This document shows positions 17,501-25,534 of a DNA stretch of 33,705 nucleotides, piece by piece. Position 1 is the first letter of the stretch. The number at the start of each line of letters is the position of its first letter. A program made the translations under genes and the position numbers. This stretch comes from Oscillospiraceae bacterium (GTDB lineage Bacteria > Bacillota > Clostridia > Oscillospirales > Acutalibacteraceae), in assembly GCA_015066575.1 (NCBI GenBank), contig SVOD01000007.1:1-33705 (forward strand), given 5' to 3'. The notes beneath the pieces were generated by a model. That model saw nothing but the letters and a program-made list of their open reading frames with translations, was not told where the DNA came from and ran no database searches.

Positions 17501-18511
17501 TTAAACACCCACTCTCTTTTTGCGGAATTTATACAGCGCATCATACCTATTAAAATAGTAAAAAAGAAAACTCAATTTTTGCGAACGGTTTAAATATTTG
17601 ATATTGGAAAGTTGAAAACAGCCGGTTTCGCAAACGGTTTGTTTAAAATACCTGCATTTACTTTTAAATTCAGCTTCGTCTTTTTTTATCACTTCATTAT
17701 CTGCTCCGACTATGAGCGAAACCAAATGCAAAGTGATAAGTCGGTCGGCAGCCGCCTCTAACCACCCGTTTTGTTGAAAATACTTTTCAAACCAAGCGGT
17801 GCGCTTGTTCCACATTTCAAACTTATTTTCTCTGTATTTAAAAGTCAATGAATCCTTGTTTTCACAATAGTGATACAAGGGTTTGTTGACAAGTGCTATG
17901 CCATTAATATGTAACGCAATTTGTGTGTTAAACAAAACATCTTCGGTATAATACTCTCTTTCGGAAACAAAGTATTCTCTGCGAATTTTTGCAGTTTTAA
18001 ACAATTTAGTGACCATAAATGCATTAGTCGCAGGGTCGCCCTTCATCGGTCTGATAATGGGAAGTATGAACTGCATCGGCAATTCTTCTCGCTCTATGAC
18101 GCCCTTCCCGTAACCCATAAAAACGGGAATCATTGCATCTGCCGTATCGCGGTAGTAGGAACACATGGTAATATCTTTATCGGTGGAAAGCGCTTTATTA
18201 ACAAGTTCTTCAATCATATTTTCTTCCACATAATCATCACTGTCAAAGAAAATAATATATTCCCCTTTTGCGATTTCAAAACCGGCATATCTGGCGCTTG
18301 TTAATCCTCCGTTTTGCTTGTGAATCACTTTCATGCGCTTATCTTTGTTTGCCCACGCATCGCACATCGCGGGGCAATGGTCGGGCGAGCCGTCATCCAC
18401 CAAAATGATTTGAAGATAGGGGTATGTTTGTGCGATAACACTTTTTACACATCTATCTAAATACTCTTCTGTCCCGTAAACCGGGATTACCACGCTCACT
18501 AACGGATTCAT
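17501..18511 (-). CDS. Family 2 glycosyltransferase (EpsJ-like), paralogue of the one at 15442
   Basis: GT-A glycosyltransferase of 336 residues: VSVVIPVYGTEEYLDRCV, LVDDGSPDHCPAMCDAW (38-54), FFDSDD (88-93). The N-terminal domain is a near copy of that at 15442-16389. The C-terminal part, from about residue 110, is different and ends in a basic KFRKKRVGV tail. Ribosome site GAGGCAAT before ATG 18511. The 42-bp gap upstream is very A+T-rich with runs of A (minus strand) and holds no clear feature. Confidence 0.93.
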   Translation of the reverse strand: MNPLVSVVIPVYGTEEYLDRCVKSVIAQTYPYLQIILVDDGSPDHCPAMCDAWANKDKRMKVIHKQNGGLTSARYAGFEIAKGEYIIFFDSDDYVEENMIEELVNKALSTDKDITMCSYYRDTADAMIPVFMGYGKGVIEREELPMQFILPIIRPMKGDPATNAFMVTKLFKTAKIRREYFVSEREYYTEDVLFNTQIALHINGIALVNKPLYHYCENKDSLTFKYRENKFEMWNKRTAWFEKYFQQNGWLEAAADRLITLHLVSLIVGADNEVIKKDEAEFKSKCRYFKQTVCETGCFQLSNIKYLNRSQKLSFLFYYFNRYDALYKFRKKRVGV

Positions 18512-18553
18512 ATTGCCTCTTTTTTATTAAATTTTTTTTATTTTATTGAAAAC

Positions 18554-19528
18554 TTATAAATTATTTTTATACCACTCAATTGCGGCTTGAATACCTCTTT
18601 CAAAACTCCAATCGGGTTGGTAGCCGAGCATTTCTTTTGCCTTGCTGATGTCGGCATTCGAGTGTTTAATGTCGCCTTTTCGGTCGGGTCCGAAGTTGGG
18701 TTCAACATCCACGCCGAGCGCTTCGGTTAAACCGTAGTAAATATCAATGAGATACTCTCTGCCGCCGTAAGCGATGTTAAAGGCTTGCCCTGCCGCTTCA
18801 TGCGGTGCGAGGCAGGCTTTTAAGTTTGCCTCAATCACATTTTCAATGTAAGTAAAGTCACGACTTTGCTTACCGTCGCCGTTAATGGTCGGCACCTCAC
18901 CGTCAAGCAACTGTTTAATAAATTTCGGAATGACCGCGGCATACGCGCCGTTGGGGTCCTGCCGCCTGCCGAATACATTGAAGTAGCGGAGACCGTATGT
19001 ATCTAACCCGTAGTGCATGGTGTACTGCTTTGCCCACTCTTCATCACAGCGCTTGGTGAGCGCATAGGGCGAAAGTAGGTTGCCCTCTACGCCTTCTTTT
19101 TTCGGCAGCTTCGGTTCATCGCCGTAAACGGAAGAGGAAGAAGCGTACACAAATTTTTTTACACCCTGCTGCCTTGCCGCCTCCATCATATTTAAAGTGC
19201 CTTGAATATTGTTGAGGCTATAGAACAGCGGCATTTCCAAACTACGCGGCACACTGCCCCAAGCGGCTTGGTTGAGCACATAGTCCACGCCCTCGCAGGC
19301 TTTCATACAGGTATCAAGGTCTTTGATATCACCTTTCATAAATTCATAATTCGGATTGTCTAAAAACAAATCCACATTTGCCTGCTTGCCGGTGGAAAGA
19401 TCATCCAGCGCCCTCACCTTATAGCCCAAGTTTAAAATAGCTTCGCACAGGTTCGAGCCGATAAAGCCCGCCGCACCTGTGACTAAAAATAAACTGTCTT
19501 TTTCAAATTTTACATTTTCGTAGCCCAT
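18554..19528 (-). CDS. tviC: UDP-N-acetylglucosamine(uronate) 4-epimerase (TviC/WbpP-like)
   Basis: Extended short-chain dehydrogenase of 324 residues. In Salmonella Vi antigen the homologue TviC converts UDP-GlcNAcA to UDP-GalNAcA; WbpP acts on UDP-GlcNAc or its uronate. Seen here: [12 protein letters not shown] (16-27), AAWGSVPRSL (88-97) typical of the WbpP group rather than GalE, SSSVYGDE, catalytic Tyr-x-x-x-Lys (Y155, K159 in YALTK) and NVFGRRQDPNGAYAAVIPKF. AAGGAAG before ATG 19528. Its partner dehydrogenase (20176-21489) lies upstream, separated only by the four-helix-bundle gene and two intergenic repeats. Confidence 0.92.
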   Translation of the reverse strand: MGYENVKFEKDSLFLVTGAAGFIGSNLCEAILNLGYKVRALDDLSTGKQANVDLFLDNPNYEFMKGDIKDLDTCMKACEGVDYVLNQAAWGSVPRSLEMPLFYSLNNIQGTLNMMEAARQQGVKKFVYASSSSVYGDEPKLPKKEGVEGNLLSPYALTKRCDEEWAKQYTMHYGLDTYGLRYFNVFGRRQDPNGAYAAVIPKFIKQLLDGEVPTINGDGKQSRDFTYIENVIEANLKACLAPHEAAGQAFNIAYGGREYLIDIYYGLTEALGVDVEPNFGPDRKGDIKHSNADISKAKEMLGYQPDWSFERGIQAAIEWYKNNL

Positions 19529-19546
19529 AATTTACTTCCTTAATAA

Positions 19547-19625
19547 TTTTGAAATATGAATGTTGAGTGTTGAATTGCGGGCGGGACACCCGCACCCGTT
19601 TGTAAAAAGTTGAGTTTTAAGTGTT
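19547..19625 (+). repeat. Intergenic repeat R2 (core in inverted orientation)
   Basis: Lies between the four-helix-bundle gene and the epimerase. On the plus strand 7-nt units (TGAATGT, TGAGTGT, TGAATTG) lead into the hairpin core GCGGGCGGGACACCCGCACCCG (19577-19598), then GTTGAGT and related units. The core is the reverse complement of the form seen in R3, R4 and R5, so R2 and R3 face each other around the four-helix-bundle gene. Confidence 0.7.
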
Positions 19626-19641
19626 AATGTATGTGGTTTGC

Positions 19642-20010
19642 TTATTGTGTTGCTTGTCTGTCTCGAATTGTTTTGATGGAAGAAGTTAAAATTCTTTTGA
19701 TTTCAGAGCAATCATTAGCCAGCAAAGAATAACGCTCTTCATTAATGTAATCTGTTTTGTATAGCAGCCTTAACCAATACAATGATTCGTTACACTCTTT
19801 TAATGCGATGTAAAGCTTATTTACAAAATCATTTTCACTGCTGGCGCATTCGCTCTCTGCAATGTTTGCACCGATACTTGTGCCACTCCTTAGTAACTGT
19901 TTGGACAAAATGAATTCGTTTTTTGTTAGCGTTAAATCCTTGTAAGCGTTAACAACTGCAATCGCAAAGTTTTCACTTTTCATTTGTACAACATTATCTG
20001 ACGTTCCCAT
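19642..20010 (-). CDS. Four-helix-bundle protein (S23/bAvd-like family)
   Basis: Small protein of 122 residues, of the family first seen in 23S rRNA intervening sequences. The hallmark LRSGTSIGANIAES is present, followed by NDFVNKLYIALKECNESLYWLRLL, and all predicted structure is alpha-helical. I take ATG at 20010 because MGTSDNVVQMKSENFAIAVV matches the usual beginning and family length (about 115-125). The open frame extends to a GTG at 20067 that reads out of the repeat region. The biochemical role of such stand-alone proteins is unknown. A homologue (Avd) serves in diversity-generating retroelements, but no reverse transcriptase or variable repeat is present. It separates the TviB- and TviC-like genes and is bracketed by repeats R2 and R3, which suggests late insertion. 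Confidence 0.85.
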   Translation of the reverse strand: MGTSDNVVQMKSENFAIAVVNAYKDLTLTKNEFILSKQLLRSGTSIGANIAESECASSENDFVNKLYIALKECNESLYWLRLLYKTDYINEERYSLLANDCSEIKRILTSSIKTIRDRQATQ

Positions 20011-20077
20011 ACTTTTCACATCAATACAAATCTTAAAACTATTCAATGCAAAGCTTTGCCTTGCCACCTTAATTCAT

Positions 20078-20166
20078 AATTCAACTTTCAAATTTCTTAA
20101 ATATTCAAATCGGGTGAGGGCAGAGCCCTCCCTCAATTCAAAATTCTAAATTCATAATTCATCATT
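20078..20166 (-). repeat. Intergenic repeat R3
   Basis: Between the TviB-like gene and the four-helix-bundle gene. The perfect hairpin GAGGGC (20116-20121), AGA, GCCCTC (20125-20130) is flanked by 7-nt phased tracts. Read on the minus strand the first tract runs GAATTAT, GAATTTA, GAATTTT, GAATTGA before the G-rich arm. The plus-strand form AAATCGGGTGAGGG...CCTCAATTC matches R4 and R5. Confidence 0.72.
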
Positions 20167-20190
20167 TATTGGAGATTATAATCTCCAATA
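20167..20190 (-). repeat. 24-bp perfect palindrome spanning the tviB stop codon
   Basis: Bases 20167-20190 are perfectly self-complementary. The left half on the minus strand encodes the last codons (Tyr-Trp-Arg-Leu: TATTGGAGATTA) and the right half starts in the stop codon TAA (20178-20176) and runs into repeat R3. As RNA it could form a 10-12-bp helix with little loop. No T-run follows, so it is not a normal intrinsic terminator. Confidence 0.85.
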
Positions 20191-21489
20191 TTCATACCCC
20201 GCCTCTTCATACTCTTTCCTGTCAAGTAAACCCTTCACATCAACAAGTATCTTCTTGCCGGAGGCATACATTGCGCCGAGCTGCTGCATAGTCAGGTTCT
20301 TAAATTCTTCGTGTGCTACCGCCAGCACCAATGCATCTAAATCACAGATACTTTCCATATCCGCAAACTCCACACCGTAAAGCACCTTTGCCTCTGCCTT
20401 GTCGGCAATCGGGTCGGCAATCACAGGTTCAATGCCGTATTCTTTCAGTTCGTTTACAATATCGATAATCTTAGTGTTTCTGGTATCGGGGCAATCTTCT
20501 TTAAATGTAAAGCCCAAAATTGCCACTTTGGCGCCTTTTACCGCTTTATCGGTAGCAATGAGTTTTTTCACAATATTTTCGGCAACATATTTGCCCATAT
20601 CATCATTAATTCTTCTGCCGGAAAGGATAATTTGGCTGTGGTAACCCAACATTTCCGCCTTATAGGTCAGGTAATAGGGGTCCACACCGATGCAGTGACC
20701 GCCCACAAGACCGGGGAAAAATTTTAAGAAATTCCATTTGGTGCCTGCCGCTTCCAAAACCGCCTTGGTATCAATGCCCATTTTGTTAAAGATGATGGAG
20801 AGCTCATTCATAAAAGCGATGTTAATATCTCTCTGGCTGTTTTCAATGACCTTTGCGGCTTCCGCAACCTTAATGGATTCTGCCCTGTGCACACCGGCAT
20901 CTACCACAATTTCATACACCTTGGCAATCACATCGAGGCTTTCATTATCCATACCCGAAACAATCTTGGTAATGGTATTGAGCCTGTGCACCTTGTCGCC
21001 GGGATTAATTCTCTCGGGAGAATAACCGACCTTGAAATCCACACCGCACTTTAAGCCGGATTCTTTTTCCATAATCGGCACACAAATCTCTTCGGTCACA
21101 CCGGGGTAAACCGTGGATTCAAACACCACGATGCTGCCTTTTGTCAGATTTCTGCCCACTATGGTGCTTGCGCCCTCCACGGGCGTTAAGTCCGGGGTGT
21201 GGTCGTCGTTGACCGGTGTCGGCACTGCGACAATGTGAAATTTTGCGCGCTTTAAATCTGCTTCATCTGCTGTAAATTCCACTGTTGTGGCTTTAATCGC
21301 TTCATCGCCCACTTCGTTGGTGGGGTCAATACCGCTCTTGTAAGTTTCAATCTTTTTGGCATTTAAGTCAAAACCGATAACATTCACGCCGCGCTTGGCA
21401 AATTCAATGGCAATCGGCATGCCGACATAGCCGAGACCGACTAAAGAGATGTTTTCTTCATTATTCTTGATTTGTTCATATGTAACCAT
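20176..21489 (-). CDS. tviB: UDP-N-acetyl-D-glucosamine 6-dehydrogenase (TviB/WbpA-like)
   Basis: NAD-dependent four-electron dehydrogenase of 437 residues making UDP-GlcNAcA from UDP-GlcNAc. Rossmann motif VGLGYVGMPIAIEFAKRG (17-34), VPTPVN (89-94), ESTVYPGVTEE (124-134), SPERINPGD (157-165) and the catalytic cysteine in GGHCIGVDPYY (C266) are all present; GFTFKEDCPDTRNT marks the C-terminal domain. A WecC-like UDP-ManNAc dehydrogenase is the alternative. The TviC-like epimerase downstream, and no UDP-GlcNAc 2-epimerase in view, favour the UDP-GalNAcA route. AGAGGT before ATG 21489. The stop codon lies inside a 24-bp palindrome. Confidence 0.92.
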   Translation of the reverse strand: MVTYEQIKNNEENISLVGLGYVGMPIAIEFAKRGVNVIGFDLNAKKIETYKSGIDPTNEVGDEAIKATTVEFTADEADLKRAKFHIVAVPTPVNDDHTPDLTPVEGASTIVGRNLTKGSIVVFESTVYPGVTEEICVPIMEKESGLKCGVDFKVGYSPERINPGDKVHRLNTITKIVSGMDNESLDVIAKVYEIVVDAGVHRAESIKVAEAAKVIENSQRDINIAFMNELSIIFNKMGIDTKAVLEAAGTKWNFLKFFPGLVGGHCIGVDPYYLTYKAEMLGYHSQIILSGRRINDDMGKYVAENIVKKLIATDKAVKGAKVAILGFTFKEDCPDTRNTKIIDIVNELKEYGIEPVIADPIADKAEAKVLYGVEFADMESICDLDALVLAVAHEEFKNLTMQQLGAMYASGKKILVDVKGLLDRKEYEEAGYEYWRL

Positions 21490-21498
21490 TTTTTACCT

Positions 21499-22635
21499 CT
21501 ATTTATTCTTAAGAACATTATTTTCCAAAATCGTGGTAACCACTTCGTGATGTGCTTCACAACGAATTAAATTCATGGTAATCATTTGTTTTTTGCCTTT
21601 GTAGAAAGTGTTCATCAGCGCATTGTGCATAATACGGTTGAGTTTGTTATACACTCTGTTTTTACCGTAAACCAATGCCAAATCCAATGCCTCTTGTGCG
21701 GCGCAGTATGCATCCCACTGTTCTTTTATAAACTCTGCATCGCCAATCCGTTCCGAATCACTTTTCAGTCGGGTGATGCGGTTTTTGTTGGCTTCTTCCG
21801 ATGCTAAAACAATACCGCCCGGGGTTGCCTGCATTAAATACAGTGAAATGCTTTTTGTATCTAAATGTATTGCCACGGCAAACCCTTCATTCCATGCGGC
21901 GTTACCCTCACGGTAGCCGAAAGCTGTATTGCCCTGACCGTAAAGAATGGTTGCATCTCCCCATTTTTCTACCGTACCGATACAGTGCGAATGCTGGCAC
22001 AATACCAAATCCGCACCTGCTTTCGCCATTGCCCGACACTTTTTTTGCAACAGCGGTGAAGGGTTTTTGTAATGTTCAATCCCGCCGTGATACAGTACTG
22101 CCACATAATCACACGATTGTTTTAATGCGGCAATATCATCGAGCGAAATATACACATCATAATGATTTGCGCCGGGTGTATGCGCGCCGGCGAGGTTAAA
22201 CTCTGCCTCGGCAAAACTGAGAAAACCGATTTTCTTGCCGCTAATCTCCGTAACCAGCGGTTTTGCCGCCTCTTCCGTGTTTTTACCGGCGCCAAAATAC
22301 AGCAAGCCGTTTTTTTGACAACACGCCACGGTATCATTGACTGCGGTTTCGCCGTAATCTAAAATATGGTTGTTGGCAAGCGAAAATGCGTCAAAACCCG
22401 TTTTCTTTAAAAATGCAACATCCTCCGGTTCCGCTTTTAGCGTTGGACCGCATTTTGTGATGGGTGCCGTTTCGTTCGTTGCCGGGCATTCCAAATTCCC
22501 GACAACAAATGTTGCTTCATCCATCATTTGCCGTATCTTTTCATCAAAAACCGGTGTGCCGCTTTTTCCGTATAGCGCCTTATAATCGTTATCGGGGCAT
22601 ATATCGCCAAAAATCAAAATGTCTGCTTTTTTCAT
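21499..22635 (-). CDS. CapA-family protein (PGA_cap domain, metallophosphatase-like)
   Basis: Protein of 378 residues of the family named after the poly-gamma-glutamate capsule protein CapA. It has a calcineurin-like metal-site pattern: ILIFGDICP (6-14, D11), VVGNLECP (44-51, N47, E49), SLANNHILDYG (85-95, N88, N89, H90), LYHGGIEHY and LCQHSHCIG. It has no signal peptide or membrane anchor, unlike the classical extracellular CapA, so a cytosolic role is likely. About 100 C-terminal residues lack recognisable motifs. I start at ATG 22635, preceded by AAGGTGG with five bases between; the GTG at 22644 is part of that ribosome site. It follows the TupA-like gene closely. No CapB or CapC is present, so a polyglutamate capsule is not implied. 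Confidence 0.86.
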   Translation of the reverse strand: MKKADILIFGDICPDNDYKALYGKSGTPVFDEKIRQMMDEATFVVGNLECPATNETAPITKCGPTLKAEPEDVAFLKKTGFDAFSLANNHILDYGETAVNDTVACCQKNGLLYFGAGKNTEEAAKPLVTEISGKKIGFLSFAEAEFNLAGAHTPGANHYDVYISLDDIAALKQSCDYVAVLYHGGIEHYKNPSPLLQKKCRAMAKAGADLVLCQHSHCIGTVEKWGDATILYGQGNTAFGYREGNAAWNEGFAVAIHLDTKSISLYLMQATPGGIVLASEEANKNRITRLKSDSERIGDAEFIKEQWDAYCAAQEALDLALVYGKNRVYNKLNRIMHNALMNTFYKGKKQMITMNLIRCEAHHEVVTTILENNVLKNK

Positions 22636-22645
22636 GTTTTCCACC

Positions 22646-23560
22646 TTATTCGGTTTTTAATTCCCACATATCGCCTACAATTTTATCATACTCACTTGGC
22701 ACAAAATCCGGTGCGCCGCCGGCAGGGAAAAAGGTTAGTTCGCCAAAATACACTTTTTCTTTTACCTCGTACAAATCCACACGCACAAATTGAAACGGTT
22801 TACACAAGTCGGTTGCAATTTGCTTCATCTGCTCAAAACGAACCGGCTTTGGAATATCAATATCGGGGTTGTGCGGCAACTCTTTGCCGAAAGGCAAAAG
22901 ATTCCATTCCATATCATAAAAATTTCTGGTATTTTGATTGGTATATCTGCCGACTTCCAATTGCATAATGGAAGGCTTTCCGTTAAAACAAAAAAATTTA
23001 AAATCTTTTAATCCGCCGCTGTCATCTTCCAAATACTTTTCAATGACTATACGCCGCGGCATCTCTTTATAAACCCACTCTCTGCCGGACCATGAAATGT
23101 CTTGGCGCAGCCACGATTTTAGCATCTTTTTGGTTTGCGCTATGTTCAGTTGAGATTTATCTTTTACAATAATATTAAACCCGCTCCCGTGCGCCGCTTT
23201 CATAACAAAGCGATTCGGCAAAGCATCAAAATCAATATCATCCGGGTTTTCATATACCCCTAATAAATCGTTTAACAGTTCCTCGTGCCCGCACGCTTTA
23301 ATATACGCTCTCACGGCATATTTATCTGCCGCTTGCTGCATGAGCGGGTCTTTGGCATTCAACTTATACCACTGTTGTTTTTGCGAAAAAGTTTGCGGGT
23401 TGCTTAAATCCAACTCTTTGCCGGAACGCTGTTTATAATACTTTTTAACTGCTTTTTCATCGGAAATCAGTTTCGGCATCAACTTGCTCAACAAAACATG
23501 GTATTCACTGACCAAATATTTGCCTATAAAACTCGATTTGAGTGCGCTTTTAAACCCCAT
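22646..23560 (-). CDS. TupA-like ATP-grasp protein
   Basis: Protein of 304 residues of the ATPgrasp_TupA family, named for TupA of the teichuronopeptide locus of alkaliphilic Bacillus. N-terminal domain with YYKQRSGKELDLSNPQTFSQ and ADKYAVRAYI; the ATP-binding part has RFVMKAAHGSGFNIIVKD near residue 117-134, and the C-terminal active-site strand reads VDLYEVKEKVYFGELTFFPAGG. Members are common in capsule loci and are often labelled glycosyltransferases. Known family logic suggests ATP-dependent ligation of an amino acid or another group to the polymer. ATG 23560 overlaps the stop of the upstream glycosyltransferase by one base (TAATG), with AGAGG upstream. It is followed by the CapA-like gene. 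It is the third ATP-grasp protein of the operon. Confidence 0.88.
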   Translation of the reverse strand: MGFKSALKSSFIGKYLVSEYHVLLSKLMPKLISDEKAVKKYYKQRSGKELDLSNPQTFSQKQQWYKLNAKDPLMQQAADKYAVRAYIKACGHEELLNDLLGVYENPDDIDFDALPNRFVMKAAHGSGFNIIVKDKSQLNIAQTKKMLKSWLRQDISWSGREWVYKEMPRRIVIEKYLEDDSGGLKDFKFFCFNGKPSIMQLEVGRYTNQNTRNFYDMEWNLLPFGKELPHNPDIDIPKPVRFEQMKQIATDLCKPFQFVRVDLYEVKEKVYFGELTFFPAGGAPDFVPSEYDKIVGDMWELKTE

Positions 23561-24717
23561 TATGCATCCTCTTTCGCCATAGCAATATATTTTTGCTCGA
23601 TTTGCTTTGCCATGGTCTTTGAATTGAAGCCGCTTTTATCAAAACATTCCACTATGGTTTGGTTGCTGACCGGCGGGCAATGTTCCGCGGCTTCCACCGC
23701 ATTTACCCAGGCAGTCATATCCGCAACATCTGCGAACTGAACAAGTCCCGCTTTTACATCTACTATCTGCGGCACCCCGGTTGAAACAATCGTGGGGATG
23801 CCGGCGGCTTGCGCCTCAATTGCCGCCATACCAAAGCCCTCGCTGTGAGATGGCATTACGGCAATATCAAAACAGTGAATATCTTCTGCCACTGCGGTAG
23901 AGTTGCCTAAAAATTTCACTTGCTTTTCTACTTGCATTTCTTTGGCAAGCGCTAACAGAGAGTTATAATAGGCTTCATCCACCACTCTACCAAAACAAAC
24001 AAAGGTATACTCTTTGCCGCTGTCTTTTAATTGCTTTAACAAGCGAATAATACACTCGTAATTTTTAATCGGTGCGATTCTGCCGACAGCGCCGATAATG
24101 TTTTTATTATCCAATGAAAACTTTTGTTTTGCTTTTGCGGCACTCTCGGGTGTCCCCAAGTATTTTTCCACATCAATCACATTGGGAATAATGACCGCCT
24201 TGCTTAATCGTTTCTGATAAAACAGGCGTTTCGCCGCTGCCGGTGAACATGCCCAATAGTGATTGGCATATGTATCAATATATTTTCTCATCAACTGCAA
24301 AAGGGCTTCGTTTTTTGCACGGTTCACGGCATTCCCTTTAAAAGCAATATCGGCATGGCAGTGAGCGATGCGCGAGTGGATTCCGGCTTCTTTTGCCGCT
24401 TTCATTATCGCGCCGCCGATACCGTTTAAATGAGAATGAATTACATCAAAAGGTCCGTACTGCTGATTTATGTCGCTTAACAGGCGCGTATATTCTTTTT
24501 GACCGGCAGAGCCCACGGAAGGGATATACAGCATTTGTACCCCAAGGGCATGAATTTCATCATCAAAAACGCCCGGCTCTTTTTTGTCGGCATAGTGAAT
24601 TAACAGTGTATATTCCACTGCGCCGGTTTGTTGGCGCAACAGTTCCATAATGAGTGTTTCCGCCCCGCCGGCATTCATTACTCCGGTGCATAAAAGCACT
24701 TTTAATTTTTCTTTCAT
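23560..24717 (-). CDS. GT-B glycosyltransferase (family 1/4)
   Basis: Glycosyltransferase of 385 residues with the GT-B two-domain layout. The N-terminal donor-loop motif is MNAGGAETLIMELLR (14-28), followed by VIHSHLNGIGG and SRIAHCHAD. The C-terminal domain has IGAVGRIAPIKNYECIIRLL and the EX7E signature in SEGFGMAAIEAQAAGIPTIV. It most resembles EpsF-like retaining enzymes of exopolysaccharide loci. Weak ribosome site before ATG 24717; the stop of the preceding gene is at 24721. Confidence 0.92.
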   Translation of the reverse strand: MKEKLKVLLCTGVMNAGGAETLIMELLRQQTGAVEYTLLIHYADKKEPGVFDDEIHALGVQMLYIPSVGSAGQKEYTRLLSDINQQYGPFDVIHSHLNGIGGAIMKAAKEAGIHSRIAHCHADIAFKGNAVNRAKNEALLQLMRKYIDTYANHYWACSPAAAKRLFYQKRLSKAVIIPNVIDVEKYLGTPESAAKAKQKFSLDNKNIIGAVGRIAPIKNYECIIRLLKQLKDSGKEYTFVCFGRVVDEAYYNSLLALAKEMQVEKQVKFLGNSTAVAEDIHCFDIAVMPSHSEGFGMAAIEAQAAGIPTIVSTGVPQIVDVKAGLVQFADVADMTAWVNAVEAAEHCPPVSNQTIVECFDKSGFNSKTMAKQIEQKYIAMAKEDA

Positions 24718-24720
24718 TTC

Positions 24721-25533
24721 TTACTCTTTCTTGCTCTTTGCGTCTGTTTTAATGTGATATTCCTGCAGCAGTTTCACGGGTATCATTGCCGTTAAAACAG
24801 GTTTGAATGCATGTATATATTTTTGCGGCGGGTAATGTAACATTTTATACCCTTTCAGTTTTGTTTGCACTTCATAACAACGCGTTTTAAAGGTTCTTCT
24901 TTTCAGTGCCTTATCGTCCTCGAGCACTAAATATAACGGCTCTTGCATATTGTAGCCTTTCAGCCCCAAGGCAAAAAAGCGAAACCACATATCATAATCC
25001 TGCCCTCTGGTCGTGCGTTTTGAAACGGTATATCCGCCAACGGCATCATACGCCTCGCGGCGCATCATAATGGTAGCATGAGCAAAGGGGGAACGGCTAA
25101 CCAAATCATCCTTTGTCGGTTCCGGCTTCATAAAGCGGGACGGTCGTGTTCCGTTTTCATCAAAAGGTGTCATGGCGGTGGAAACAACGGCATACTCGGG
25201 GTGTTCATCCAAAAACCGAACCTGTTTTTCCAATCGTTCGGGTACGGAAATATCATCCCCATCCATTCTCGCAATATATTCGCCTTTTGCCACCTCTAAA
25301 CAATGGTTAAGGGAAAAAGACAGTTTTGAGTTCACTTCGTTTTGAATTACAATTATTTTTTCGGGGTATTGTTTTTCATATTCTTTTAATATTTGCAGTG
25401 TGCCGTCTGTGGAACAGTCATCGCAAATCACAAACTCCCAATCCGTATAAGTCTGTGCAAGGATAGAGTCAATACTCTTTTTTAAAGTGTCCTCACAGTT
25501 GTATGTTGCCATAATAACCGAAACTCTAACCAT
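24721..25533 (-). CDS. Family 2 glycosyltransferase (EpsE-like)
   Basis: GT-A glycosyltransferase of 270 residues, the shortest in the set. VSVIMATYNCEDTLKKSIDSIL, CDDCSTDGT (38-46), ARMDGDDISVPERL and the acceptor-side RTTRGQDYDMWFRF motif are as in the EpsE/WfgS-like group. A strong AGAGGGG lies four bases before ATG 25533, and the stop of the EpsD-like gene upstream is adjacent, so translation is likely coupled. Sugar specificity is unknown. Confidence 0.92.
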   Translation of the reverse strand: MVRVSVIMATYNCEDTLKKSIDSILAQTYTDWEFVICDDCSTDGTLQILKEYEKQYPEKIIVIQNEVNSKLSFSLNHCLEVAKGEYIARMDGDDISVPERLEKQVRFLDEHPEYAVVSTAMTPFDENGTRPSRFMKPEPTKDDLVSRSPFAHATIMMRREAYDAVGGYTVSKRTTRGQDYDMWFRFFALGLKGYNMQEPLYLVLEDDKALKRRTFKTRCYEVQTKLKGYKMLHYPPQKYIHAFKPVLTAMIPVKLLQEYHIKTDAKSKKE

Positions 25534-25534
25534 T

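Noticed and set aside
19642..20010. Diversity-generating retroelement, because of the Avd-like four-helix protein
   Set aside because: No reverse transcriptase, template repeat or variable repeat is present near it. Most proteins of this family occur outside such elements.
21499..22635. Poly-gamma-glutamate capsule genes, because of the CapA-like protein
   Set aside because: CapB and CapC are absent and this CapA-like protein has no signal peptide.
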